A stretch of DNA of 62,673 nt from assembly GCA_009784025.1 (NCBI GenBank), contig WQVK01000008.1, forward strand, positions 1 to 62,673. Direction: 5' to 3'. This stretch comes from Defluviitaleaceae bacterium (GTDB taxonomy: Bacteria > Bacillota > Clostridia > Lachnospirales > WQUN01). The translations under genes were made by a program, and so were the position numbers. Positions within the stretch are counted from its first letter, which is position 1. Every line of letters starts with the position of its first letter. Below the pieces are notes generated by a model. The model did not search any database. It was not told where the DNA came from and saw only the letters and a list, made by a program, of their open reading frames with translations. Positions 43,525-52,955 of this stretch are shown piece after piece.

Positions 43525-45786
43525 TTAATCCATGCTTATAACTTTTAGGCCTTCCATCTGTATCGTATACAGCTTATGATACTCGCCTTTTTTGGTCATT
43601 AGCTCTTCATGGGTGCCGCTTTCTACTATTTTGCCGTCGTTTATCACGGCCAGGCTATCCACATCCTTTAGTGTAGAAAGCCGGTGCGCTATGGCAATCG
43701 TTGTGCGGTTTTCTTGCAGTTTGTTTAAGGCGGCCTGGATTTTTGCTTCGGTTTCTGTATCCATGGCGGCGGTGGCTTCGTCTAGTATTAGTATTTTCGG
43801 GTTTTGGATTATGGTGCGGGCTATGGATAGACGCTGTTTTTCGCCGCCAGATAGGTCTTGGCCGCCTGCCCCTACACGGGTTTCGTAGGCATCTGGCAGG
43901 TTGGCTATAAACTCGTGGGCAGAGGCCATTTTGGCCGCCCAGATTACTTCTTCTATAGTGGCATCAGGCTTGGCATAGCGGATATTGTCGGCTATGCTGC
44001 CTATAAACAGATATATTTCCTGGGAAACTATACCTATGTTTGTGCGCAACTGTTGCAGGGATAGTTCTTTTACGTTAACGCCATCTACCTTGATTATGCC
44101 TTCTGTGGGGTCATACAGGCGGGCTATCAGGTTGGCCAAAGTGGATTTGCCAGCCCCGGTTTTGCCTACTATACCCAGGGAATGCCCAGCCGGCACATGT
44201 ATGCTCATGCCCTTTAATATAGATTTAGCCGGCTCGTATTGAAACCATACATCTTTAACGTCAATTTCGCCTTTAAAATCCTCTAGGGTCACAGGATTTT
44301 CTGGCTCTTCTACATCTGCCTTGGCATCTATTACTTCAAACACGCGCTGTGCGGCGTCTACGCATCTTGCCCACCAGTTGCTTACAGAAGACATAAATTC
44401 CAGTGGGCCAAACAGCATGGACAAATACGCCAGGAAAGTAAGCAGCACACCAAGGGTGATTTCCTCATTTATAACCATCATACCGCCAAAAAATGTAACC
44501 GCCACCTGCCCCAAAAACATAAACAGGTATATAAGCGGGAATGCCGTCCAGCCTAGGTTATTGCTGGCTATCTGTACATCTGTATGCTTGCGGCCAAGCC
44601 CTGCAAAGCGTTGTGATTCTTCCTTTTCGTTGGCAAAGGCCTTTATCACGCGCTGGCCGTTTATTGCGTCGCTTACCATATTGTTAAGCTGGGAGTTCAT
44701 TACCCAGGATTTATGGTGCAGCCGCTTGAAAAGCCCCATAAGCAGCTTAAACATAACCAAGCTCACTGGCACAATAACTATACAAACTAACGCCAGCCGC
44801 CATTCCAGCACCAGCATCATAATAAAAACGCCAATAAACAGCGCCGTGTTTATAAGTATAAATGGCAGGCCATCTACAAAAAACCAATAGATATTCCGGG
44901 CATCGCGCCCTACTCTATTCATAAGGCTTCCTGTGCGCTTAGATGTGTAAAATGAAACAGACAGCCGTTGCATAGCCCCAAAAATCCGCAGCTGCAGGTC
45001 ATAAATTATCCATGGCATGGTCTTGGCCAATACAAATTGGTATGTCATATTCAACAAAGTGGTAAGAAGCCGCACAAGCACAATAATCGCCACAACCAGC
45101 CCAACCATGCCGTACAGCCCAAGGTCGCCATATGTTAACACCTCGTCTATAAACAGCATATTGCCAAATATAGGCGCGACTATAGACATACCGGTAATAA
45201 GCAGCATTACAACAAAACAAGCCGCCACTTTACCCTTGTAAAACCTAAAAAACCCGAGCAGTCGCATGAAAATAGACATCTTATCTGTACATTTTAAGCA
45301 TACAGCCCTATCTGGCTCTGGGTAGCGCGTGCCGCATTTTGGGCAAAACAGCGCATCATCCAGACGCACATCCAGTAGTGGGTCTTGGTCTTTTTTCAGG
45401 TTTTTTGTTACCTTAATCAGCCTGTCCACCTGGCTCATGCTGCCTAGCGAATACATAAGCACCAGCCGCTGCTCGTCGTCTTTGCTGGCAATCAACCGGC
45501 ATGTAGACAGTAGCGTCTCGGTTTTCAACTCGCCCAAATCTTCCAGGCTGTATTCTTCTATTTTATGGGTAGAATACTGCGCCACAATCCGCCGCGCACC
45601 CTGGGTTTTAACAACTTCTTCTATGCCGTACATGATATACAGCTTCTCTTTATCCACCGCCACATAAGCGTCAGAAAAGCCGCCATCTATAGTCATGTCG
45701 GTGTGAATGGCATACAAAAACCCCTCGGCTTTAACGCCGTTGGCAATATAGGCCTGCGTAATATAATCTGGAATATGCTGTTTCAT
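43525..45786 (-). CDS. ABC transporter, DUF1854-associated type, with N-terminal extension
   Basis: 753 residues. An unusual N-terminal region of about 150 residues (AEGFLYAIHTDMTIDGGFSD) and a Cys4 zinc ribbon (FCPKCGTRYPEPDRAVCLKC, about 162-181) precede six membrane helices and the ATPase domain (GKTGAGKST, LSGGEKQR, ILILDEATAAMD). Paired with DUF1854 downstream. Substrate unknown. ATG 45786 has AGGTAG upstream; the longer frame runs through a family E repeat. Confidence 0.88.
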   Translation of the reverse strand: MKQHIPDYITQAYIANGVKAEGFLYAIHTDMTIDGGFSDAYVAVDKEKLYIMYGIEEVVKTQGARRIVAQYSTHKIEEYSLEDLGELKTETLLSTCRLIASKDDEQRLVLMYSLGSMSQVDRLIKVTKNLKKDQDPLLDVRLDDALFCPKCGTRYPEPDRAVCLKCTDKMSIFMRLLGFFRFYKGKVAACFVVMLLITGMSIVAPIFGNMLFIDEVLTYGDLGLYGMVGLVVAIIVLVRLLTTLLNMTYQFVLAKTMPWIIYDLQLRIFGAMQRLSVSFYTSKRTGSLMNRVGRDARNIYWFFVDGLPFILINTALFIGVFIMMLVLEWRLALVCIVIVPVSLVMFKLLMGLFKRLHHKSWVMNSQLNNMVSDAINGQRVIKAFANEKEESQRFAGLGRKHTDVQIASNNLGWTAFPLIYLFMFLGQVAVTFFGGMMVINEEITLGVLLTFLAYLSMLFGPLEFMSSVSNWWARCVDAAQRVFEVIDAKADVEEPENPVTLEDFKGEIDVKDVWFQYEPAKSILKGMSIHVPAGHSLGIVGKTGAGKSTLANLIARLYDPTEGIIKVDGVNVKELSLQQLRTNIGIVSQEIYLFIGSIADNIRYAKPDATIEEVIWAAKMASAHEFIANLPDAYETRVGAGGQDLSGGEKQRLSIARTIIQNPKILILDEATAAMDTETEAKIQAALNKLQENRTTIAIAHRLSTLKDVDSLAVINDGKIVESGTHEELMTKKGEYHKLYTIQMEGLKVISMD

Positions 45787-45817
45787 ATCTACCTGCCTTT
45801 TTTGTGATACAAGACCA

Positions 45818-45885
45818 TGGGGACGCCGTCCCCACACCCCAGCCCGCTTTTTGAAAAAAGCGGGGCGAAAACTTTAATTTTTATT
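45818..45885. repeat. Family E repeat
   Basis: GGGGACGCCGTCCCCACACCCC then CCCGCTTTTTTGAAAAAAGCGGGGCGAAAACTTTAA: two successive hairpins, upstream of the ABC gene and downstream of recG on the minus strand. Confidence 0.65.
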
Positions 45886-45899
45886 TATCCTTGCCGGCT

Positions 45900-45926
45900 C
45901 AACTAATTACAGATTGTAATTAGTTG
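45900..45926. repeat. Family D palindrome, copy 3
   Basis: CAACTAATTACA / TGTAATTAGTTG next to the recG stop; the outer ATC/GAT pairs of copies 1 and 2 are not kept, so it is a shorter version. Confidence 0.7.
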
Positions 45927-45931
45927 GTTTT

Positions 45932-47992
45932 TTACATCACGCTGCTGCGGGTTGTGGCCAACACATGCTGCAAATGCGCATTTAGAGATTTTTCTTCTGC
46001 GGCAGCCATTGGTAGGCTCTCTACCGCGGCGGCCTGGGCTTGTTTTAGCACTTCCATATCGCGGTAGAGGTTGGCTATGGTGAAATTTGGCAAGCCATGT
46101 TGGCGTGTACCGAAAAAATCCCCTGCGCCGCGCAGTTTTAAGTCTAGCTCTGCCAGCATGAAGCCATCGCTAGTGTCTACCATAGCCTTCATGCGGGCTT
46201 TGGTTACCTTGGCCTTGCCGTCTGTAACCAGCACGCAGTATGATTTTTGGCTACCTCGACCTACCCTACCCCGCAGCTGATGGAGCTGGCTTAGGCCAAA
46301 ACGTTCGGCGTTTTCTATTATCATAAGGGTGGCGTTTGGCACATTAACCCCAACTTCTATCACTGTTGTGGAGACTATCGCCTGGATTTCCCCCGCTTTG
46401 AAGCTATCCATGGTTTGCTGCTTGTCCTTTGGTTTCATCTTGCCATGTAGGTAGGTTATTTTTACATCTGGCAAAGCGGCGGATAGTTGTTCTGTGTAGT
46501 TCATCACATTTTGTATTTCTCTTTTTGCCCGCTCGGTTTCGCTGGTTTCCTCAGCTTCTTCAATTGCGGGGCAGATTATATAGGCCTGCCTGCCTGCGGT
46601 GGCTTCTTTTTGTATAAAGGCCTGCAAACGTTGGCGGTAGGCGGTGTTTACACAATATGTTTCTATGGGCTGCCTGCCCGGGGGCAACTGGTCGATTATA
46701 GATACATCTAGATCCCCATACAGCACAAGCCCTAGGGTGCGCGGGATTGGAGTTGCGGTCATTACCAAGGTGTGGGGGTGAATGCTGGCTTTTTGCGCCA
46801 GGCGCAGGCGTTGCTCTACGCCAAAGCGATGCTGCTCGTCGGTTATTACCAGGCCTAGGTTATGATATTCTACCCCTTCTTGAAAAAGAGCGTGAGTGCC
46901 CGTTATCATGCTGGCTTGGCCGTTTTTAATTTTCTCTAGGGATTCACGGCGGGATTTTGCCCCTAGGTTACCTGTAAGAAGCACGGTCTCTATGCCCAGC
47001 GCGCCAAAAACCTGGCTGCATTGCCCAAAATGCTGGTTAGCAAGCACATCTGTGGGGGCCATCAGCGCTACTTGATAGCCGTTTTGCATGGCCATGTAGG
47101 CTGCCGCCATGGCCACGGCAGTTTTACCGCTGCCCACATCTCCTTGTATAAGGCGGTTCATACGCCCGCCGCCGGTAACATCGGCCTTTATTTCCTCCAG
47201 CACATTGGCCTGGGGGCTGGTTAGCGCAAATGGCAACTGCCCTAAGAAATCAGCTAGTTCTGTACTTTCAAACCGCACCCCCGGCTGGGAAATTATAGAA
47301 TCCTTAACGCTAAACAACGCCCGCTGCATGAAGAATAATTCTTCAAACACGAGCCGTCGCCGGGCGTTAAGAAACATTTGATTGGATTCTGGAAAATGGA
47401 TGTTTACCACTGCGGCTTTTTTATCCATTAGGTCGTATTTTTCCCTGTAGGAGGCTGGCAGCGGTTCTTCGCAGCCGTTCCATTTCTCCAGCGCTTGGTG
47501 GATAAATGCGCGGAAGGTCTTTTGGGTAAACTGCTTTGGGGTGGTGTAAATTGGTACAATCCGCCCTCCGGTAAGCTCTAGCTTGCCACAGGGTTCGTAT
47601 TCTGTGGGTTGCATTTGCAGCTTGCCGTCAAAAGTTGCCTTCACCTTGCCTGTAAAAATATATTCCCAGTCTGGCTTAAATGTGTTGGCCAGGTAGGGCT
47701 GGTTAAACCAGATTAAATCTAGGCTGCCGGTATGGTCTGTTATGGTTAGCCTCGTGATGTTTAACATGGAGGTGTTTTTGCGGCGCACCATGCTGTTTTC
47801 TGCCGGGGTGGTTACCACGCCGCGGATGGTATTAACTGCATCTGTAGTTAGTTCCCGTATGGTTTTTACATTGCTGCGGTCATCATAATCTCTTGGGTAG
47901 TGGGCAAGCAAATCGTCTATGCTAAAAATGCCTGCATCCCACAGGGATTTTGCGCGTTTTGCGCCTATGCCGTCCAGCTGTGAGACTTTCAT
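45932..47992 (-). CDS. recG: ATP-dependent DNA helicase RecG
   Basis: About 686 residues. N-terminal OB/wedge domain (RGVVTTPAENSMVRRKNTS), Walker A QGDVGSGKTAVA, DEQH box VITDEQHRFG, and helicase C-terminal motif QLRGRVGRG. Remodels stalled replication forks. ATG 47992 overlaps the fakA stop by one base (GTG 47995 also possible); the order yloU-fakA-recG is standard in Firmicutes. Confidence 0.97.
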   Translation of the reverse strand: MKVSQLDGIGAKRAKSLWDAGIFSIDDLLAHYPRDYDDRSNVKTIRELTTDAVNTIRGVVTTPAENSMVRRKNTSMLNITRLTITDHTGSLDLIWFNQPYLANTFKPDWEYIFTGKVKATFDGKLQMQPTEYEPCGKLELTGGRIVPIYTTPKQFTQKTFRAFIHQALEKWNGCEEPLPASYREKYDLMDKKAAVVNIHFPESNQMFLNARRRLVFEELFFMQRALFSVKDSIISQPGVRFESTELADFLGQLPFALTSPQANVLEEIKADVTGGGRMNRLIQGDVGSGKTAVAMAAAYMAMQNGYQVALMAPTDVLANQHFGQCSQVFGALGIETVLLTGNLGAKSRRESLEKIKNGQASMITGTHALFQEGVEYHNLGLVITDEQHRFGVEQRLRLAQKASIHPHTLVMTATPIPRTLGLVLYGDLDVSIIDQLPPGRQPIETYCVNTAYRQRLQAFIQKEATAGRQAYIICPAIEEAEETSETERAKREIQNVMNYTEQLSAALPDVKITYLHGKMKPKDKQQTMDSFKAGEIQAIVSTTVIEVGVNVPNATLMIIENAERFGLSQLHQLRGRVGRGSQKSYCVLVTDGKAKVTKARMKAMVDTSDGFMLAELDLKLRGAGDFFGTRQHGLPNFTIANLYRDMEVLKQAQAAAVESLPMAAAEEKSLNAHLQHVLATTRSSVM

Positions 47993-49635
47993 CACTCTAT
48001 AGATAGGATGTAGCTGTACAGGGGCTGCTTGCCTTCGTAAACTTCTACCTCTATGCCCGGGCTGGTATTTTCTATAAATGATGCCACATCTGCGGCCATT
48101 TCCTCTGTTGCACCCTCGCCAAAATATACGCTGGCGATATCGCCGCCATCTTTTAACATATAGGTGGACAGCGCCTTCGCAGCAGATTGAAGGTCTTTTT
48201 CAACCAGCACTATTTCGCCGTCATATATGCATAGGTAATCGCCTTCTTTTATTTCCCGGCCATCTAGCACTGTGTCGCGCACCGCATGGGTAACTTGGCC
48301 GCTGTGTACGGCTTCCATGGCTTCTCTCATGCCTGCCAGATTATCTTCAAGTGGGATGGTATCTGCGTTGGCCACCATGCACGACACCCCTTGCGGGATA
48401 GACAAAGTACGCATAACATGCACGTTTACGCCTTCTGCCAGCTCGCCGGCCTGCTCTGCCGTTAGTATGATGTTTTTGTTGTTGGGTAGCACGATTACAT
48501 CTTTGGCGTTTACGCGTTTTACGGCGTTGGCGATATCCTCTGCACTTGGGTTCATGCTTTGGCCGCCTTCTATTACAAAGTCTGCACCTAGGCCTTTAAA
48601 AAGCTCTACCATGCCGCTGCCTGCGGCTACGGCCACTATGGCCAGCGGTTTTGGCGGCTCGTTGGAGGTTGTGGAAAAATCTAGTTGCTCTTGATGCTGT
48701 TCTTTCATATTGTCTATTTTTATGTTTAGCAGTTGGCCAAATTGCAGCCCTTTTTCTAGCGCTTTGCCTGGGTTGTTGGTGTGAACATGCACCTTTACCA
48801 AGCCGCCGTCTTCTATAGCCACCACAGAATCGCCAATGGTGGGCAGGTATTGTCTAAATACGGCCTCTGCATCTTGGGAATGGCCGGGTTTTGCGTTTGG
48901 GCTTACTTCCACCAAAAATTCTGTGCAATATGCAAATTTTATATCATCTGGGTTGATTGTGCCTGCTACTGTGCCTTCTATGGCGTCTTGTGAGCCTTCT
49001 AGTAGCTCTACATCGCCGGGCTCTGCAAGGGCTTCTGCCGCGCCTTGAAAGAAATTTAAAATACCCATGCCGCCAGAATCTACAACGCCGGCCTGTTTAA
49101 GCACTGGTAGCATCTCTGGGGTTTGGTTTAGCACTTCTTCGGATTTTTTTACTACGAAGGCTAGGCATTTTGTGATATCTTCTTCATCGAAAGCAATTTC
49201 ATGGGCGGCTTCGCTGGCTGCGCGGCCTATGGTTAGCATTGTGCCTTCCTTTGGCTTCATCACGGCGCGATACGCCATTTCAGACGATTTTGCTAGAGCC
49301 ACGGCTAAATCCTCTGCGGTGGCTACGGTTTTGCCCTCTAACCCTTTGGCAAAGCCACGGAAAAGCTGGCTTAAAATAACGCCAGAATTGCCTCTTGCGC
49401 CACGCAGCGCGCCATTGCTGGCGGCTTTGGCCACATCGGCCACACTTGGGGAAGATTGCTTCAGCACTTCCTTGGCAGCGGCTTGTACCGTATGCGCCAT
49501 ATTGGTACCTGTATCACCATCCGGCACAGGGAACACATTTAATGCGTTAAGCGCCGCCATGTTCTTGGTTATACCATTAGCGCCGCCCACCATCAATTTT
49601 CTCAAAACCTTGCCATCTATGCTAATTAAGCCCAA
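47992..49635 (-). CDS. fakA: Fatty acid kinase subunit A-like DAK2 protein (YloV)
   Basis: 547 residues. N-terminal DAK2/DhaL-type ATP-binding domain with the metal site NVFPVPDGDTGTNM, a middle region, and the C-terminal DAK2_B domain. In Firmicutes FakA phosphorylates fatty acids held by a FakB (DegV) protein. Start TTG 49635 behind GGAGG; no ATG fits. Directly followed by recG. Confidence 0.92.
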   Translation of the reverse strand: MGLISIDGKVLRKLMVGGANGITKNMAALNALNVFPVPDGDTGTNMAHTVQAAAKEVLKQSSPSVADVAKAASNGALRGARGNSGVILSQLFRGFAKGLEGKTVATAEDLAVALAKSSEMAYRAVMKPKEGTMLTIGRAASEAAHEIAFDEEDITKCLAFVVKKSEEVLNQTPEMLPVLKQAGVVDSGGMGILNFFQGAAEALAEPGDVELLEGSQDAIEGTVAGTINPDDIKFAYCTEFLVEVSPNAKPGHSQDAEAVFRQYLPTIGDSVVAIEDGGLVKVHVHTNNPGKALEKGLQFGQLLNIKIDNMKEQHQEQLDFSTTSNEPPKPLAIVAVAAGSGMVELFKGLGADFVIEGGQSMNPSAEDIANAVKRVNAKDVIVLPNNKNIILTAEQAGELAEGVNVHVMRTLSIPQGVSCMVANADTIPLEDNLAGMREAMEAVHSGQVTHAVRDTVLDGREIKEGDYLCIYDGEIVLVEKDLQSAAKALSTYMLKDGGDIASVYFGEGATEEMAADVASFIENTSPGIEVEVYEGKQPLYSYILSIE

Positions 49636-49654
49636 AGCTTAGCACCTCCATTTA

Positions 49655-49745
49655 TAATGGGGCTCTGCCCCAAACCCCGCCGTTCCGCCTGGCGAAGCCA
49701 GGCTACTCTTCCTCGGCAGCTTGCTGACTGCGGGCGTATGCTGTG
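49655..49745. repeat. GC-rich repeat, second copy
   Basis: GGGGCTCTGCCCCAAACCCC, CCTGGCGAAGCCAGG and GCATACGCCC/GGGCGTATGC hairpins. Shares its first 24 bp with 11465-11550. Lies between yloU and fakA. Confidence 0.6.
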
Positions 49746-49845
49746 CATACGGATAGTTTTATTCTATAGGCATTGCCCTAAACGCTATATATATAGCCTT
49801 CGCCATATATAGACGCATTTTTGTGCAAATGGTTGCATGGTTTTT

Positions 49846-50199
49846 TTAGCCCCTTACACCTTCGATACACACATTAAGCTCGCGCACGGTTACCCCTGCG
49901 CTATCTTCTACTTTGTAGCGTACATTTTCTTTTAAGGATTGGGCTATGGCCACTAGGTTTGTGCCGTAATCTACTATTATGTGCAGGTCTATTATTAGGC
50001 TGCCGTCTTCTTTTGTTTCAATTACTACGCCACGGGATAGGCTTTCTATCTTTAGCAGATGCACTAGGCCGTCTTTTAAGCTTTTGGCGGCCATGCCCAC
50101 TACGCCATAGCATTCCATGGCGGCTAAGCCTGCTATGCGGGCTATTACCTCATTTTGGATGCGGATTGTTCCTAGTTCGGTTTTAAATTTTGTTTGCAT
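49846..50199 (-). CDS. yloU: Asp23/Gls24-family protein (YloU)
   Basis: 117 residues: TIRIQNEVIARIAGLAAMECYGVVGMA at 9-35 and VDYGTNLVAIAQSLKENVRYKVEDSAGV, the Asp23 signature. Cytosolic or membrane-associated envelope-stress protein; heads the fakA-recG group. AAGGAGGG precedes ATG 50199. 210 bp of GC-rich repeat separate it from fakA, an unusual gap. Confidence 0.93.
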   Translation of the reverse strand: MQTKFKTELGTIRIQNEVIARIAGLAAMECYGVVGMAAKSLKDGLVHLLKIESLSRGVVIETKEDGSLIIDLHIIVDYGTNLVAIAQSLKENVRYKVEDSAGVTVRELNVCIEGVRG

Positions 50200-50308
50200 A
50201 TTGCCCTCCTTGCATTTATACTGGTCTTATTTATAAGAAAATGTCTTATCATGCGTATATTAACAATTGTTTGGGATAAGCGCAACTAAAATTATTAGGA
50301 GATTCTTA

Positions 50309-51265
50309 ATGCCGGGCTTTTTAACACATTATATTGCTGGCCAGGCAATGCTAAAACTGGCCGATTCTAAACTACAAAAGAAAATTTTACCCTTCGAAAG
50401 ATTATATAACCTTGGTACCCAAGGGCCAGATATATTTTTCTATTATTTGCCAGGGCATTTGCGCAAGCGCACCCGCGGCCTTGGGGTTCATATGCATTTA
50501 AACGATTTGGGGATTTTTCTTGCAGAAATGGCAAGGCTGGCTAAAGCCTCCCCTCCACGGGAGCGAGATATCGTACTGGCGTATATCTCGGGTTTTGTAA
50601 TGCATTACACCCTAGATGCAAACACCCACCCATATGTATATGCCATGACTCACCACGAGAATGTATCTAAAATAAAAAACAGCGCAGACCATCGCAAGCT
50701 AGAAACAGCCATAGATATAGCTATGCTAAAGCTAGTAAGCGGCAAAAAACCCGCAGATTACAACCAATGGGAGCTTATAGCCGCAGACAACGGCCATATG
50801 TACACAGCCTCATGTGCGTTCAGCTACGTGTTAAACCAGGTTTACCAGCGGCAAATCCCCGCAAATATCATCCACCGCGCCATGCGCCATATGGTACATG
50901 CCACTCGCATTCTACAATCCCGCAAAGGCAAAAAGAAACGCTGGATGGAACTTATGGAAAACATCAGCATAAAACAACCATACCTGTCCAGCATGATACA
51001 CGACCAAGAACTACCACCAGAAAACGACTGCCTTAACACCAAAAAATCCAGTTGGCAAGCCCCCTGGGAAAATGAAATCACCCACCACGAAAGTTTCCTG
51101 GATTGCTACCAAACCGCCATAGACGAAGGCCTAAGCATAATAAAATCCCTACACGCCTATATCTACGAAACCATAGAAATAGAAACCCTAGCCACAAAAC
51201 TAGGCAACCGCTCTTTAAAGACTGGCCTGCCCCTTGCAGGTGGCGGCATCGTAGGAATGCCGTGA
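50309..51265 (+). CDS. Zinc-dependent phospholipase C-like protein
   Basis: 318 residues. MPGFLTHYIAGQAM and the His-rich helices GTQGPDIFFYYLP, DIVLAYISGFVMHYTLDANTHPYVY fit the Zn_dep_PLPC family, where His and Asp bind zinc. No signal peptide, so it is probably cytosolic, unlike clostridial alpha-toxin. TTAGGAG precedes ATG 50309. Substrate unknown. Confidence 0.83.
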   Translation: MPGFLTHYIAGQAMLKLADSKLQKKILPFERLYNLGTQGPDIFFYYLPGHLRKRTRGLGVHMHLNDLGIFLAEMARLAKASPPRERDIVLAYISGFVMHYTLDANTHPYVYAMTHHENVSKIKNSADHRKLETAIDIAMLKLVSGKKPADYNQWELIAADNGHMYTASCAFSYVLNQVYQRQIPANIIHRAMRHMVHATRILQSRKGKKKRWMELMENISIKQPYLSSMIHDQELPPENDCLNTKKSSWQAPWENEITHHESFLDCYQTAIDEGLSIIKSLHAYIYETIEIETLATKLGNRSLKTGLPLAGGGIVGMP

Positions 51266-51482
51266 TTGGCTTCAGCAGCCGTTTCGCAGCTGGAAGCAAA
51301 TTGGTTTAATAGACTTCTGTCGAAATCACGCTTCCGGTTCCGAAGAGTTACCTTTTCAATCTTTTGCTTATTCTGAAATTATTTCCATCCCATCATATTG
51401 CAAAAGTACAAAGCGGCTTCGTTTTCCTAGGTCTCTCTTGGGAATCGCAAAACAATTTCCCAACAAAAGTACAAGCCAACAC
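51266..51482. repeat. Family C remnant region
   Basis: AGACTTCTGTCGAAATCACGC...AGAGTTACCTTTTCAATCTTTTGC (about 51309-51368) is an inverted, diverged family C copy. No gene seen. Confidence 0.6.
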
Positions 51483-51519
51483 AACATCAGTTGGTCGCAA
51501 TTTACGACCAACTGATGTT
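51483..51519. repeat. Family A palindrome, copy 7
   Basis: AACATCAGTTGGTCGCAA / TTTACGACCAACTGATGTT: outer ACAT/ATGT pairs differ from every other copy but still pair; the centre is slightly imperfect. 51520-51641 shows nothing else. Confidence 0.8.
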
Positions 51520-51641
51520 AATATCAAATCAAACAAAACACCGATGCAAGGCGTTTCGTACATCCTCGCCGCTAACAACAAGGCAATTTCAATTGAAATT
51601 GGCATGAAAACCAATTCCCGAAAGGATAACCGCGTAATCAT

Positions 51642-52955
51642 ATGAATATTCCGCTTTCAACCACAATCGAAAAAAATCAACCCAACCTCTCCACAAAAAA
51701 AATTATAATAATAGGCGCAGGCCCAGCAGGCATGATGGCTGCGGGCCGCGCAGCGCAAGCGCTTCAGAGCACTGGCGCAACCGTGGCCATTTTAGAACAA
51801 AACGACCGCATGGGCAAAAAACTGTATATCACGGGCAAGGGCCGCTGCAACCTCACAAACAACACAGATATCCAATCCTTGGTAAAAAATGTGGTAACCA
51901 ACCCGCGTTTTTTACAAAGTGCCTTCCACGCCCTGCCAGCGCAAGCCACCATGGAATTTTTCGAAAACCGCAATACTCCGATAAAAACTGAGCGCGGCGG
52001 GCGGGTTTTCCCAGCCAGCGATTATTCCGGGCATATAATAGACGCTCTAGTGATAAACCTAAAACGCATGGGGGTAGTAATAAAACGCGGCTGCACGGTA
52101 AATCACATAGAACATGATAGCAAGTTCCTAATACACACAAGCATGGGAACATTCCAGGCAGATGCGCTTATTATCGCAACAGGCGGCCTATCCTACCCCT
52201 CTACAGGGTCAACGGGAGATGGTTATGGTTTCGCCAGCAGCCTGGGGCATAATATCACTTCAACCCACCCTTCCCTAGTGCCGCTAATCACCGAAGAAAC
52301 CTGGGTAAAGGGCCTAGAAGGCCTAAGCCTAAAAAATATCTCCTGCAAAATAACAGCAACGGATTCGCAAAAAAAACGTCCTATTTATATAGAAACCGGC
52401 GAAATGCTGTTCACTGCCAATGGCGTTACTGGCCCAGCCATACTGCGCGCCAGCGCCTACGCGGCAGGCAAGCTACCCGCCCTGCTAGAAATTGACCTAA
52501 AACCAGGCCTAACCCACGAGCAGCTAAACGCGCGTATCCTACGGGATTTCACCGCCAACCAAAACAAAACCTTCGCCAATGCAATGGAAGGGCTACTGCC
52601 CAAGCGTATGATTGATGTTATTGTAGCAATCTCCCAAATCCCGGCAGATAAAAAAGTAAACGCCATCACCAAGCAAGAACGCCAAACCTTAACCAACCTA
52701 CTAAAAGCCCTACCCCTAACCCTAAAACAAACCGCAGGCTACAAAGAAGCTGTAATCACCAAAGGTGGCGTAAATGTAAAGGAAATCAACCCATCCACCC
52801 TAATGTCAAAAATCATCCCAGGTCTATTCTTCGCAGGGGAAATCATAGATGTAGACGCCCTCACCGGCGGCTACAACCTACAAATCGCATTTTCCACAGG
52901 CCATCTGGCCGGGCAAAGCGCAGCAAATTATATTGGAGGCGGCAGCAATGACTAA
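51642..52955 (+). CDS. BaiN/HI0933-family flavoprotein
   Basis: 437 residues. N-terminal FAD motif IIIIGAGPAGMMAAGRAA, then GKKLYITGKGRCNLTNN, and the C-terminal GLFFAGEIIDVDALTGGYNLQIAFSTG. These are NAD(P)/FAD-dependent oxidoreductases of largely unknown substrate (one is a bile-acid reductase). The 3' end overlaps cmk by 8 nt. Confidence 0.92.
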   Translation: MNIPLSTTIEKNQPNLSTKKIIIIGAGPAGMMAAGRAAQALQSTGATVAILEQNDRMGKKLYITGKGRCNLTNNTDIQSLVKNVVTNPRFLQSAFHALPAQATMEFFENRNTPIKTERGGRVFPASDYSGHIIDALVINLKRMGVVIKRGCTVNHIEHDSKFLIHTSMGTFQADALIIATGGLSYPSTGSTGDGYGFASSLGHNITSTHPSLVPLITEETWVKGLEGLSLKNISCKITATDSQKKRPIYIETGEMLFTANGVTGPAILRASAYAAGKLPALLEIDLKPGLTHEQLNARILRDFTANQNKTFANAMEGLLPKRMIDVIVAISQIPADKKVNAITKQERQTLTNLLKALPLTLKQTAGYKEAVITKGGVNVKEINPSTLMSKIIPGLFFAGEIIDVDALTGGYNLQIAFSTGHLAGQSAANYIGGGSND

